Shown one piece after another: positions 15,482 to 24,578 of a DNA stretch of 64,000 bases. A model generated the notes under the pieces. It made no database searches. It was not told the origin of the DNA and worked only from the letters and a program-made list of their open reading frames with translations. The DNA lies in contig NZ_WMEU01000001.1 in NCBI RefSeq assembly GCF_009856295.1, forward strand, positions 744,001 through 808,000, read 5' to 3'. The stretch comes from Pontibacillus yanchengensis. Lineage in GTDB: Bacteria > Bacillota > Bacilli > Bacillales > BH030062. Position numbers and translations under genes: made by a program. Numbering within the stretch: position 1 is the stretch's first letter; the number at the start of each line of letters is the position of its first letter.

Positions 15482-17431
15482 TTATTTTTTATCGCGATCT
15501 CTGACCCAATTAATGAGTCCTCCTTTTAACATCATGTCCACTTGGCGTGAAGATAATGTATGGCGAAGCTTAACTTCTTCATTTTTTCCTTTAACAGTTG
15601 CTGTAACTTCTTCTCCTTTTTGGATTGCATCGCGCAAACCACTGAATTGAAGGATATCACCTTGTTCTAATTTGTCAGCTTCTTCATCAGTTGAGAAGGT
15701 TAATGGAAGAACACCAAAGTTTACAAGGTTTTGCCAGTGAATTCGAGCAAAGTCCTTAACTATCACAACTTTTGTACCCAAGAAACGAGGTGCTAGGGCA
15801 GCGTGTTCACGACTGGAGCCTTGACCATAGTTATAGCCACCAACAAGAGCGTGACCACCCTCATCACGAATGTCCATCGCACGATCATAATAAGATTCAT
15901 CAACTATTTCAAATGTGAATTTGCTGATTTCAGGGAGATTACTACGATAAGGTAGCACTCGAGCGCCACCAGCTAAAATTTCATCCGTAGAAATATTATC
16001 TCCCATCTTAAGAAGAACTGGTAATTCCATTTCATCTGGTAATTCATCCATCTCTGGAATAGATGCAATATTAGGTCCTTTTTCTAAACCAACTTTCTTA
16101 GCCTCTTCAGGTAACAGCGGTTTATCCAGTAATGTCATATCAATCGTTGGCTGATCTGGGTCCTTGACGTTAGGATAATCCATGTCTAGCGTGCGTGGAT
16201 CGATAATTTTACCGAATAACGCAGAAGCCGCTGCAGTTTCTGGACTACATAAGAATACACTATCTTCTTTTGTACCAGAACGTCCCGGAAAGTTTCGAGG
16301 AGTAGTACGTAAACTATTTTTACCTGTTGCAGGCGCTTGTCCCATACCAATACAACCGTTACAGCCCGCCTGGTGAAGACGAGCCCCTGATGGCAATAAG
16401 CTAGCCATATGACCATGTTTAACTAAATCAGTTAATATTTGGCGAGAAGATGGGTTAATATCATAAGAGACACCATGAGCAACTTGCTTTCCTTTTACGA
16501 TTTCAGCAGCCATCGCAAAGTCACGGTATGAAGGGTTTGCAGAAGATCCAATATAAGATTGATAAATTGGCTCTCCAGCCACTTCTGTTACTGGAACTAC
16601 GTTACCAGGACTAGATGGCTTGGCAATTAACGGTTCAAGCTCGGAAAGATTAATTGTTTCTGATAAATCATATTTGGCATCGTCATCAGCCAGGATTTCA
16701 GTCCAGTCATCTTCACGATCTTGGCTCTTCAAATAGCGCTTCACCTCATCATCCGAAGGGAAAACAGTACCTGTTGCTCCAAGCTCAGCTCCCATATTCG
16801 CAATTACGTGGCGATCATCAGCTGAGAGGTTCTTAAGACCTGGACCATGATATTCGATAATTTTGCCAACGCCACCTTTTACATCATGACGACGTAAAAG
16901 CTCTAGAATAACATCTTTCGCACTTACCCATTTAGGTAATTCACCTTCTAGATAGATGCCCCATACTTCTGGCATTTTCACATAAAATGGTTCGCCAGCG
17001 ATAGCCATGGCAACATCAATACCACCTGCACCCATAGCGAGCATTCCCATTGCTCCATTTGCACACGTATGGGAGTCAGACCCTAACAGCGTTTTGCCAG
17101 GAACAGCTAACCGCTGCATATGTACAGGGTGACTCACTCCATTTCCTGGACGGCTAAAGTAAATACCAAAACGTTGTGCTGCACTTTCTAGAAATAAGTG
17201 GTCATCCGGATTTTTACTGTCTTCCTGAATCAAGTTGTGGTCGACATACTGAGCAGAAACCTCGGTTTTTGCATAATCTAATCCCATGGCTTCTAACTCA
17301 AGCATTACCATAGTACCTGTAGCATCTTGTGTTAGTGTTTGATCAATCTTTAGTCCAATTTCTTCTCCAGGTGTCATTTCACCTGATAAAAGATGATCTT
17401 TGATTAATTTTTGCGTGACATTTAAAGCCAT
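15482..17431 (-). CDS. Aconitate hydratase, short (about 650 aa) type
   Basis: A 649-residue [4Fe-4S] dehydratase that interconverts citrate and isocitrate. The large N-terminal domains carry SDSHTCANGAMG and the cluster loop GCNGCIGMG; the C-terminal swivel carries YNYGQGSSREHAAL, which contacts substrate. At 650 residues it belongs to the compact clostridial/mitochondrial-like group rather than the about 900-residue CitB usual in Bacillus. It may therefore be a second, specialised aconitase; whether citB also exists is not visible here. ATG 17431 has AAGGAGG 7 nt upstream. A related homoaconitase or LeuC-type function is less likely because both aconitase halves are fused. Confidence 0.88.
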   Translation of the reverse strand: MALNVTQKLIKDHLLSGEMTPGEEIGLKIDQTLTQDATGTMVMLELEAMGLDYAKTEVSAQYVDHNLIQEDSKNPDDHLFLESAAQRFGIYFSRPGNGVSHPVHMQRLAVPGKTLLGSDSHTCANGAMGMLAMGAGGIDVAMAIAGEPFYVKMPEVWGIYLEGELPKWVSAKDVILELLRRHDVKGGVGKIIEYHGPGLKNLSADDRHVIANMGAELGATGTVFPSDDEVKRYLKSQDREDDWTEILADDDAKYDLSETINLSELEPLIAKPSSPGNVVPVTEVAGEPIYQSYIGSSANPSYRDFAMAAEIVKGKQVAHGVSYDINPSSRQILTDLVKHGHMASLLPSGARLHQAGCNGCIGMGQAPATGKNSLRTTPRNFPGRSGTKEDSVFLCSPETAAASALFGKIIDPRTLDMDYPNVKDPDQPTIDMTLLDKPLLPEEAKKVGLEKGPNIASIPEMDELPDEMELPVLLKMGDNISTDEILAGGARVLPYRSNLPEISKFTFEIVDESYYDRAMDIRDEGGHALVGGYNYGQGSSREHAALAPRFLGTKVVIVKDFARIHWQNLVNFGVLPLTFSTDEEADKLEQGDILQFSGLRDAIQKGEEVTATVKGKNEEVKLRHTLSSRQVDMMLKGGLINWVRDRDKK

Positions 17432-17629
17432 CATTCGACCTCCTTCAGTTATTACAGTTACTTCGTCTATCAGTACTATACCCTGAAAATGGGAAAATCA
17501 ATCGTTAGATACTAATCGATGAGTTAACTTTTTTCTAGAAATAGGTCTAATAAATGAGAATAATGGTGTTTCTTGAGATTAATAAATTTTGAAATAGTAT
17601 TGCTAATTTAGTGTATAAGTATAAGAGGC

Positions 17630-18085
17630 TTAATCTTGAAAAATTGAATTCGAGATAACCTGCAACTGTACTCAAATTTATATAAAATGGGCTCTGGGCG
17701 ACTTTCCCTGCTTTAGGAGCGAGAATCGAAAAACAGGAGCTACTTTTGAAAAATAGGAGCGACCGCCCCAATTTCCCTGGCCATGTTTCCATTCATCCCA
17801 TCATCGCAAAGGTGGACTGGGAACAAGGAGACTCCCGCGGGAGAAAGAGGTAGGCAAAATCCCCTGAGGGTGTTTTTCCCCGAAGGTAGAATAATTAAGA
17901 GGAGATTCGACTAAAATCATCACATCGTGTGACAACGTTGAACGACCCTACATCATGTAGGGCCGGCAGGACGGGGCTGTTCCCATGCCACCTTTATTCT
18001 ATCGAAAGCAACGGACATTTCTCTTACCCAAATCATCTCGAGTCCAAGTCTTCCAGATAGATAATGGGGCTAAAATGGAACTTAA
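17630..18085 (+). repeat. Dispersed repeat family A, copy A2
   Basis: A long copy between aconitase and the next gene. The left end is degenerate (CTTGAAAAATTGAATTCGAG). The right end carries the inverted counterpart CTCGAGTCCAAGTCTTCCAG. The middle has the CTGCTTTAGGAGCGAGAATC block shared with A1 and two hairpins shared with A3: TCACATCGTGTGA (17930) and CCCTACATCATGTAGGG (17956). No gene lies in 17432-18179. Confidence 0.8.
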
Positions 18086-18179
18086 AAACTTATGCATCTC
18101 TACTAAACACTAACTTGTCCCACTGTTGCACGGCTCTTTTCATAATGATATAGTCAAGCCACGAAAGGAGTGGAGAATC

Positions 18180-19055
18180 ATGGCAAAACCGCGTATTGGC
18201 TTTATTGGAACAGGTGTAATGGGAAAAAGCATGGCAAAACGGCTCATGGATGAAGGGTATCCACTTCATATATATACACGAACGTATGAAAAAGCAGAGG
18301 AATTAATCGAAGCAGGTGCTTATTGGAAGGAAAAAGTAAAAGACGTCGCATCAGAGTCTGACATCATTATTACGATGGTAGGCTATCCAGATGACGTAGA
18401 GGAAGTATATTATGGTCAAGACGGATTGATGGAAAATGCCAAACAAGATACGTATCTTATTGATATGACTACGTCGTCACCTGAAGTAGCAATGGACATT
18501 CATGATAAAGCAACTGCCAAGGGATTAATTGCAATGGATGCGCCAGTATCAGGAGGAGATATTGGTGCAAAGAACGGTAATCTTTCAATTATGGTAGGCG
18601 GAAATACTGAAGCGTTCCAACAAATGAAACCTGTTTTTAACGTTTTGGGGAGTAATGTTGTCCTCCAAGGAGAAGCTGGAGCTGGTCAATATACGAAAAT
18701 GTGTAATCAAATAGCAATCGCTTCCAATATGATGGGAGTTTGTGAAGCATTAATCTATGCTGAATCAGCAGGTTTGGACCCTGAAACTGTTCTACAAAGC
18801 ATTAGTGGAGGCGCTGCAGGAAGCTGGTCTCTAACAAACTTAGCACCACGCATGATTGCAGAGGATTTCTCCCCTGGATTTTTTGTCAAACACTTTATAA
18901 AAGACATGGGTATCGCAATCGAATCCACAGAACGTATGGGATTAGATCTCCCTGGACTACAACTTGCCAAAGAACTGTACGACAAAATTGCAGAAGACGG
19001 TGAAGGCGATAGCGGAACTCAAGCTCTTTATAAGTACTATAAATTGAATAGTTAG
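18180..19055 (+). CDS. NAD(P)-dependent beta-hydroxyacid dehydrogenase (HIBADH family)
   Basis: A 291-residue dehydrogenase of the 3-hydroxyisobutyrate/tartronate-semialdehyde reductase family. It has the Rossmann motif GFIGTGVMGKSMA at the N-terminus, the substrate motif DAPVSGGDIGAKNG near residue 121, and the catalytic lysine in GAGQYTKMCNQI. The substrate within the family cannot be told from sequence; 3-hydroxyisobutyrate or 2-hydroxy-3-oxopropionate are the usual ones. The start at 18180 is preferred over an 18-codon longer frame because AAAGGAGTGGAG precedes it. No valine-degradation genes adjoin it. Confidence 0.88.
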   Translation: MAKPRIGFIGTGVMGKSMAKRLMDEGYPLHIYTRTYEKAEELIEAGAYWKEKVKDVASESDIIITMVGYPDDVEEVYYGQDGLMENAKQDTYLIDMTTSSPEVAMDIHDKATAKGLIAMDAPVSGGDIGAKNGNLSIMVGGNTEAFQQMKPVFNVLGSNVVLQGEAGAGQYTKMCNQIAIASNMMGVCEALIYAESAGLDPETVLQSISGGAAGSWSLTNLAPRMIAEDFSPGFFVKHFIKDMGIAIESTERMGLDLPGLQLAKELYDKIAEDGEGDSGTQALYKYYKLNS

Positions 19056-19060
19056 TATAA

Positions 19061-19094
19061 AAAGGCATGTGACTTTCCCAAGCACATGCCTTTT
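19061..19094. terminator. Bidirectional terminator
   Basis: AAAGGCATGTG pairs with CACATGCCTTT between convergent genes. The minus strand has TTTTTAT after the stem, the plus strand only TTTTAG. Confidence 0.85.
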
Positions 19095-19138
19095 AGTAAA
19101 ATAATATTTTTTTGTACTACATTCACTACTTATAACCT

Positions 19139-19762
19139 TTATTCTTTCGGTAATGTAAATGGATTTGATAAAGATGCATAGTCTCCAGCTAACCGTGCTA
19201 GCGGTTTCCATTGATTGATATCAGTCTTATAACCTTCCAGATAGATATCCTCATGAACATGTACCTGTTTCACCCTACCAAAAACCATATGATTGTCACC
19301 AAATTGTATGGTTTGTTCTAACTTACACTCGAAGGCTATGGGAGACTCTAGAACAGAAGGAACCTCAATTGTAGTTGATCCTTGAGGAGTAAGGCCTGCT
19401 TTTTTAAATTCATCATCCTGTTCGTGATAAGGCTTTGATGATTCATGCATAGCATTGGCCAAGGATTCAGGTACAACATTGATTACAAATTCTTCTAAAT
19501 CTAAAATATTCGTCAAGGTATCTTTTGTCTTTGTATCACGACTTTCTTGATAAGCCCCTTGTCCAATAGATATGGCAAGTATAGGTGGCTCGGGTGAAGC
19601 AACTGTAAAGAAACTAAATGGTGCTATATTCAATATTCCCTCTCTACTTTTCGAAGATACCCACGCGATTGGGCGCGGAACAACAGAGCCAGACATCAAT
19701 TTATACATTTCCTTCTTCTCTAGTTGACTCGCTTCAAAACGTATAGCTTTTTCATTTGGCAT
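19139..19762 (-). CDS. Flavin reductase-like FMN-binding protein
   Basis: A 207-residue protein of the flavin reductase-like (split-barrel, DIM6/NTAB) group. Characteristic words are SGSVVPRPIAWVSS, NIAPFSFFTVASPEPPILAISIG, the stretch TKDTLTNILDLEEFVINVV, and later DNHMVFGRV. Members bind FMN and reduce it or act with a partner oxygenase. No partner is adjacent. ATG 19762 has AAAGGGGG about 9 nt upstream. The gene is separated from the carnitine operon by a terminator. Confidence 0.85.
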   Translation of the reverse strand: MPNEKAIRFEASQLEKKEMYKLMSGSVVPRPIAWVSSKSREGILNIAPFSFFTVASPEPPILAISIGQGAYQESRDTKTKDTLTNILDLEEFVINVVPESLANAMHESSKPYHEQDDEFKKAGLTPQGSTTIEVPSVLESPIAFECKLEQTIQFGDNHMVFGRVKQVHVHEDIYLEGYKTDINQWKPLARLAGDYASLSNPFTLPKE

Positions 19763-19849
19763 ACATTGTATCCCCCTTTCACTACTCTTGTATTGTACCT
19801 TTCACTTTACATAAGTAATGTCGAGTAGTCTAAAGATTGAAATATAAAA

Positions 19850-19880
19850 TAAAAAAAAGACTGACTCTCAAAAGAATCAG
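19850..19880 (-). terminator. Terminator of the carnitine operon
   Basis: On the minus strand CTGATTCT pairs with AGAGTCAG and is followed by TCTTTTTTTT, ten bases after the last gene of the operon. Confidence 0.85.
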
Positions 19881-19889
19881 CGCTATCTG

Positions 19890-20360
19890 TTATTTTCGTC
19901 GAATACCAATCCTTCGACCTGCTTGTTTAGGTTGTTCTCGTTTCGCATCTTCTTTATAAATTTCCTCGATTTTCTTCGCCACCACTTCTGGGAAAGGCGC
20001 TGGCTTGCCTTCCTTCTGGTCCATGCCCATAATCATCTGCTCCATTGTAGCAATAAGTTCACCTTCTTGATTCTCCATCAGTAAAAATTGATGAATTCGT
20101 TTAGCATCGGTATCAAGGAGATGGCTTTTTATCGTAAGCTCTTCCCCCTCATGGGCTTCTTTCAAATAACAGATGTGAGTTTCAAGCGTAAAAATCGTGT
20201 AAGAGTGCTCAATTCGACCCATTTCATCTAAACCAATAAAATTGATAAAGTCTTCAGCAGCCAGACTAAATGCTCTAGCATACTCCGCATCGTTCATATG
20301 ACCATTGTAGTCTACCCATTCTGGACTCACATGCTGCTTCGTAGAAAATAGTGGATTCAC
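19890..20360 (-). CDS. Hot-dog thioesterase, probable betainyl-CoA thioesterase
   Basis: A 156-residue single hot-dog domain of the 4-hydroxybenzoyl-CoA thioesterase type, with WVDYNGHMNDAEYARAF carrying the catalytic acidic region. It is the last gene after carnitine dehydrogenase and BKACE; in that arrangement the thioesterase releases glycine betaine from betainyl-CoA. GTG 20360 was chosen because GAGGAGGG lies 6 nt upstream; a longer ATG start would overlap the preceding gene. In some bacteria this domain is fused to the dehydrogenase; here it is separate. The specific substrate is inferred from context. Confidence 0.85.
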   Translation of the reverse strand: MNPLFSTKQHVSPEWVDYNGHMNDAEYARAFSLAAEDFINFIGLDEMGRIEHSYTIFTLETHICYLKEAHEGEELTIKSHLLDTDAKRIHQFLLMENQEGELIATMEQMIMGMDQKEGKPAPFPEVVAKKIEEIYKEDAKREQPKQAGRRIGIRRK

Positions 20361-20376
20361 TAAAGTCCCTCCTCTG

Positions 20377-21339
20377 CTATTGTTTTGCATTACTTTGCGA
20401 CTCTGGCCAATAATCTTTTACTAAATCGAGTAACCGAACTAAGAATTCATTACGATTCTTATCTAATTCTGACATAGAAAGATTCCCTGCCTGCTCCTCA
20501 CATCCAGACACGACACGATTGTATAACTCGTCTGTTAATTCTGGAGCTTCTAGCTTTGTCCAAGGCTTCTTTAGTGCAGGTCCAAATTGCTTTAACATGT
20601 GACGCATGCCTCCTTCACCTCCAGCTAAATGGAAGGTAAGAAATGGTCCATATTGTGCATAGCGAAGTCCTGCCCCGTATGTGAAGGCTTGGTCTACCTC
20701 TTCTGTCGTTGCAATTCCTTCGTTCACTATATGAAGAGACTCACGCCAAATTGCTTCAATCAACCGATCAGCAATATGACCCTCAATTTCATGACGCACT
20801 AGTAAAGCTTTCATATTTAGTCCCTCATAAAACATTCTTGCTTTATCTACATTTTCCTGCGTTGTCGATTGTCCAGCAACCACTTCTACTAGTGGAAGGA
20901 TATATACTGGGTGGAACGGATGAGCGACCACAAAACGTTCTGGATGCTGAAGATGTTCTTGTAACTCAGAAGGCATGATGCCAGAAGTACTAGAACCAAT
21001 CAACGCATCAGCTTTGGCGTGCTTATCAATGTCTTGAAGAACCGTTTGTTTCAACTCTTCTACTTCGGGTACATTCTCTTGTATAAAATCAGCATCCGCT
21101 ACTGCTTTGGATAGATCTTTTTCAAATGTTAATCGATCTTTGGAAGCACCTTCTGCCAATCCTAGTTCCTCCACGTAAGGCCAAGCATGATTTACGGCTT
21201 TACGCATACGTTCTTCTGCCCCTTCGGCAAGGTCGGTTGCAATGACGTCATATCCATGTGCTAAAAACCGAGCTATCCATCCATTACCGATTACTCCTGT
21301 CCCAACCACTGCTACTTTTTTCATCTGTGCTATCATCAT
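20377..21339 (-). CDS. lcdH: L-carnitine dehydrogenase
   Basis: A 320-residue 3-hydroxyacyl-CoA dehydrogenase-fold protein that oxidises L-carnitine to 3-dehydrocarnitine with NAD. The N-terminal Rossmann motif is VAVVGTGVIGNGW. The mid-section has SSTSGIMPSELQEHL and RFVVAHPFHPVYILPLVEVV, which is typical of carnitine dehydrogenase rather than fatty-acid enzymes. Length equals the known enzyme (about 320). Its start overlaps the stop of the BKACE gene (TAATG), indicating translational coupling. The neighbours supply the next two steps of the pathway. Confidence 0.9.
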   Translation of the reverse strand: MMIAQMKKVAVVGTGVIGNGWIARFLAHGYDVIATDLAEGAEERMRKAVNHAWPYVEELGLAEGASKDRLTFEKDLSKAVADADFIQENVPEVEELKQTVLQDIDKHAKADALIGSSTSGIMPSELQEHLQHPERFVVAHPFHPVYILPLVEVVAGQSTTQENVDKARMFYEGLNMKALLVRHEIEGHIADRLIEAIWRESLHIVNEGIATTEEVDQAFTYGAGLRYAQYGPFLTFHLAGGEGGMRHMLKQFGPALKKPWTKLEAPELTDELYNRVVSGCEEQAGNLSMSELDKNRNEFLVRLLDLVKDYWPESQSNAKQ

Positions 21340-22229
21340 TACTTCCCTCCATGTGGATTACGCAAATGTAAATAGTCTCTTGCTTCTTGTGGTGTCATTG
21401 GCTCTATTCCATGGCCTGCAAGCATGGTAACAGCTTTATCGACTAACTGTTCGTTACTGGCTAGAACTCCTTTAGAAAGGTACATGTTATCTTCAAGGCC
21501 GACACGAACATTTCCTCCAAGTAGTGCTGACTGTGCAGCAACTGGCATCTGCATGCGTCCAATACCAAATGCAGACCAATGAGCATTTTCAGGAAGACGA
21601 TTCTTCATATACATCATCGTTTCTGCATCCGCTTCAGCTCCCCAAGGGATACCTAAGCAAAATTGAAACATTGAATCTCCATCGATAAGTCCTTCTTGAA
21701 TGAGTTGTTTTGCAAACCGAATATGCCCTGTATCAAAGCATTCCAATTCTGGTTTAACACCGCTCTCCTGGATAAGCTTTGCCTGCTTGCGAAGCCAATC
21801 GGTTGGGCTCATATAGATCATGTTACCAAAGTTTGTACTTCCACAATCCAGCGTGCACATTTCAGGCAATAATTGTCCAACAGGCTCGTGACGCTCATCA
21901 GGAGTTTGAATGTCTGTACCATCACCACCAGCAGCAGGCTTATCTAGACTAGGGATAAAGTCACCGCCTCCACCAGAGGTGATATTAATAATAACGTCTG
22001 TTTCAGATTCACGAATACGATCTACAATTTCACGGTAATGCTCAATATTGTGGCTAATACCTCCTGTTTTTGGGTCACGGGCGTGGACGTGAGCGATTGT
22101 AGCCCCCGCCTTAGCGGAAGCTATAGCTGAATCTGCAATTTCCTTCGGTGTTACAGGTACATTTGGATTCTTTTCCGTAGTATCCCCAGCACCTGTTACC
22201 GCAGCTGTTACTAACACTTTATTTTTCAT
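21339..22229 (-). CDS. Beta-keto acid cleavage enzyme (BKACE), dehydrocarnitine type
   Basis: A 296-residue zinc-dependent TIM-barrel enzyme of the BKACE (DUF849) family. HVHARDPKTGG supplies the zinc histidines, with ELECFDTGHI and GGNVRVGLEDN further on. In the carnitine pathway it converts dehydrocarnitine and acetyl-CoA to betainyl-CoA and acetoacetate. Operon position before lcdH and a thioesterase supports that substrate rather than 3-keto-5-aminohexanoate. AAGGAGG lies upstream of ATG 22229. The promoter with the TetR operator-like site is 60-90 bases upstream. Confidence 0.9.
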   Translation of the reverse strand: MKNKVLVTAAVTGAGDTTEKNPNVPVTPKEIADSAIASAKAGATIAHVHARDPKTGGISHNIEHYREIVDRIRESETDVIINITSGGGGDFIPSLDKPAAGGDGTDIQTPDERHEPVGQLLPEMCTLDCGSTNFGNMIYMSPTDWLRKQAKLIQESGVKPELECFDTGHIRFAKQLIQEGLIDGDSMFQFCLGIPWGAEADAETMMYMKNRLPENAHWSAFGIGRMQMPVAAQSALLGGNVRVGLEDNMYLSKGVLASNEQLVDKAVTMLAGHGIEPMTPQEARDYLHLRNPHGGK

Positions 22230-22292
22230 TACGAATTCCTCCTTAAGGTTGAGAATGGTTTTCGTTTAATTGTTTTTACGTAATCTTTTTAA

Positions 22293-22321
22293 ACTATACC
22301 ATCCAGACGGTTTATTTTCAA
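22293..22321 (-). promoter_or_regulatory. Carnitine operon promoter with operator in the spacer
   Basis: On the minus strand TTGAAA and TATAGT are 17 nt apart. The spacer contains ACCGTCTGGATGGT (22298-22311), an imperfect palindrome of the form ACCnTCnnGAnGGT. It is a good candidate binding site for the divergent TetR regulator. Confidence 0.72.
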
Positions 22322-22482
22322 TAAATTTATTTTTACATATTTCACCTATATCTAATCTTCTTCTAAATCAAAAAACGATTCATTTTTACGAATCTAACTT
22401 TCACTATAAAATTGAAAATAATCTTTTATGTTGGTACGATTATGTACATAATGAAAATCTAATACGTAATGAGGGAATTAGC

Positions 22483-23022
22483 ATGCCTAGAGAATCGAAG
22501 CGGCATAAAATTTTGGAAGCAGCAGCGTTGATTGTTCATAATCAAGGAACAGATGCATTGACACTCGATGCTGTGGCAAAACAAGCAGAAGTAAGCAAAG
22601 GTGGTTTGCTGTACCATTTTTCTAGCAAGGAATCCTTAGTAAAAGGACTTGTTGAACACATGGATACGATTTATCGTGGAAACGTGGAAGGATATGCAGA
22701 CTCAGACCAAGAAGAAACAGGAAAATGGACGCGCGCTTTAGTTAATACCATGTACAAAGCTGGAATAGAAAACAAAGAAATTAGTGCAGGGATGCTTGCA
22801 GCTCAGGGTATTAATCCGGAACTATTAAAGCCTCTCCAAGATACATACGCTAACTGGCAGCAACAAATCCAGCAAGAGGATGGCCTAGATGAGGTACAAG
22901 CTACCATATTACGCCTTGCTGTAGATGGATTATGGTTATCTGAAATCTTCGGTCTAGGTACGTTGGACGAGGACTTGCGACAAAAAGTACTGGAGAGATT
23001 ACTGCAACATACCCACAAATAA
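22483..23022 (+). CDS. TetR-family regulator of the carnitine operon
   Basis: A 179-residue TetR-type repressor. The helix-turn-helix is ALTLDAVAKQAEVSKGGLLYHF at about residues 25-46, followed by a helical ligand domain. It is divergent from the carnitine operon and the only regulator nearby, so control by carnitine, dehydrocarnitine or a CoA thioester is inferred. ATG 22483 with GAGGGA upstream fits the family; a 71-codon longer frame has no homology in its N-terminal part. Confidence 0.85.
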   Translation: MPRESKRHKILEAAALIVHNQGTDALTLDAVAKQAEVSKGGLLYHFSSKESLVKGLVEHMDTIYRGNVEGYADSDQEETGKWTRALVNTMYKAGIENKEISAGMLAAQGINPELLKPLQDTYANWQQQIQQEDGLDEVQATILRLAVDGLWLSEIFGLGTLDEDLRQKVLERLLQHTHK

Positions 23023-23059
23023 GGTAAGAAAAACCCGAGTACCTTGTGCCCCCTACTGT

Positions 23060-23113
23060 CTTAAGCAAAATCCACTTCATGACGATTCATTCCACGGAAA
23101 GTATTTGCTTAAG
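23060..23113. repeat. 10-bp inverted repeat with 34-bp spacer
   Basis: CTTAAGCAAA at 23060-23069 is exactly mirrored by TTTGCTTAAG at 23104-23113, downstream of the TetR gene. It could be a stem-loop or a protein site; no T run follows. Confidence 0.5.
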
Positions 23114-23172
23114 CCCGAGAAAGGGGAGAGATATAAGCGCTAAAAATTATAATTTCTTTCTTTTTTACTTAA

Positions 23173-23214
23173 AAAGGACACACTCCCGAGATGAAAGGGA
23201 GTGTGTCCTTTATT
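23173..23214. terminator. Strong bidirectional terminator
   Basis: A 15-bp perfect stem, AAAGGACACACTCCC and its complement, with T tracts on both sides. It serves the TetR gene (plus) and the mscS operon (minus). Confidence 0.92.
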
Positions 23215-23261
23215 TGTATAGGATATTATAAAATTCAATGCTTGTGTATAACTAAAAAAGT

Positions 23262-23400
23262 GATGTGGCCACGTCCAGCTCCCAGCGACTAGTATGCTTC
23301 CCTCGCCTGCGTACGATAAGTTAACATCGAACCAACCCACGTCGTGTGGGCCGCAGCACATACGTCGCTAAACAGGCGCGCCGAGCTTTTGTTCGTAAAT
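23262..23400 (-). repeat. Dispersed repeat family D, copy D3
   Basis: Read on the minus strand it has the GCGCGCCTGTTTAGCGACGTA left part, the hairpin CCCACACGACGTGGG and the right end TAGTCGCTGGGAGCTGG. It lies between the MscS stop and the terminator, in the sense of MscS. A diverged flank continues to about 23480. Confidence 0.78.
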
Positions 23401-23492
23401 GAATTATAAAATTTCCAGCTCATCCAACCAAGCTCCCACACTACCTCATAAGATAGTCTTTTGAGAGGGGGCAAGGCGCTTTGAACTTTTCT

Positions 23493-24578
23493 TTATTCTG
23501 CATAGTGGTTGTACACTTCTGGATCAACACTTTTGACATGAAGATCACGCTGTGGAAATGGTATTTCTATATTATGTTCAGCGAGCATATTATAGATTCT
23601 GAAATTCAAGTTACTTTTCATCACAATAACTTTATCAGGTTCAGAAATCCAAACAAATAATTCGAAGTCTAAAGAAGAATCTCCAAACCCTACAAAGTTC
23701 ACAAATGGCTCCGGTTTAGATAGAACTGTTGGAGACACTAACCTTTCCTGCTCCGCTACTTGAAGTAAGACCTCACGAACTTGATTCACATCACTTCCGT
23801 AAGCAACGCCAACAGGTAGTACTAATCGCATGACCCGATCACCATAAGAACGATTAATCACTTTCTCCTCTAAGAAATAAGAGTTTGGAACAATGATTCG
23901 TTCATTATCCAATGTTCGAATAATCGTTGCACGCATGTTTATTTTTTCAACATCACCAATAATATCATCCACCAACACGCGATCCCCTACCTTAATTGGT
24001 CGTTCAAAGAGGATGATGATTCCAGATATAAAGTTACTGGCAACGTTCTGTAGACCAAACCCAATACCAACTCCCACTATACCTGCGAAAACAGTTAAAG
24101 CACTCAATTCAATTCCAATTGTTGATAAACTAATGACTGCAGCAAGCACCATAATCGTATAGTGAAAGATTTTATCGAATGTGAATTGCACGCCTCGATC
24201 TAAGTCATATCTTTTGTACACTGTTGGAAATATATAAGAGGTCATCAGCTTGGAAATCCTCTGAGACAAAGAAAGGATAAGAATGACCAGTACAACAAGA
24301 AAAACTGATATTTGCTGATCCCCGATAGAGAATAGCGTTTGAAACATCCATTCCGATGTTTTGAAATAGAATAATAAAAAGAACACCACAGCATAAAACG
24401 TAATCCAGTTAACCAGACTTTTCAAAATAGGATTAATAGTAGCGATTCCCTGGCGTTTTTTGCGTATGGAACGATCGATCCAAAATATCGACCAGCGTAT
24501 GAATAAAATTAGTACTAGGCCTATGATAAATGGAATCCCATCAATCAATAGAAGTCTAATCAGGTCAGGATTAACCAC
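23493..24578 (-). CDS. Mechanosensitive ion channel, MscS family
   Basis: A 361-residue MscS-type channel. There are two extra N-terminal membrane helices, then the conserved pore helix AGIVGVGIGFGLQNVASNFISG, the FERPIKVGDRV loop, and the cytoplasmic beta and alpha/beta domains. Such channels release solutes on osmotic downshift. The start is GTG at 24578, overlapping the last 8 bases of the YihY gene, so the two are translationally coupled. The N-terminal part is longer than E. coli MscS (286 residues). Confidence 0.92.
   Translation of the reverse strand: MVNPDLIRLLLIDGIPFIIGLVLILFIRWSIFWIDRSIRKKRQGIATINPILKSLVNWITFYAVVFFLLFYFKTSEWMFQTLFSIGDQQISVFLVVLVILILSLSQRISKLMTSYIFPTVYKRYDLDRGVQFTFDKIFHYTIMVLAAVISLSTIGIELSALTVFAGIVGVGIGFGLQNVASNFISGIIILFERPIKVGDRVLVDDIIGDVEKINMRATIIRTLDNERIIVPNSYFLEEKVINRSYGDRVMRLVLPVGVAYGSDVNQVREVLLQVAEQERLVSPTVLSKPEPFVNFVGFGDSSLDFELFVWISEPDKVIVMKSNLNFRIYNMLAEHNIEIPFPQRDLHVKSVDPEVYNHYAE

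Noticed and set aside
17547-17792. Minus-strand 81-codon frame
   Set aside because: It lies within repeat A2 and shares the repeat's words with a similar frame in A1.
22270-22482. N-terminal 71-codon extension of the TetR regulator
   Set aside because: The extension crosses the carnitine promoter and lacks homology; ATG 22483 has a proper ribosome site.
23140-23474. Minus-strand 61- and 73-codon frames downstream of MscS
   Set aside because: They fall in repeat D3 and the terminator and have no protein features.
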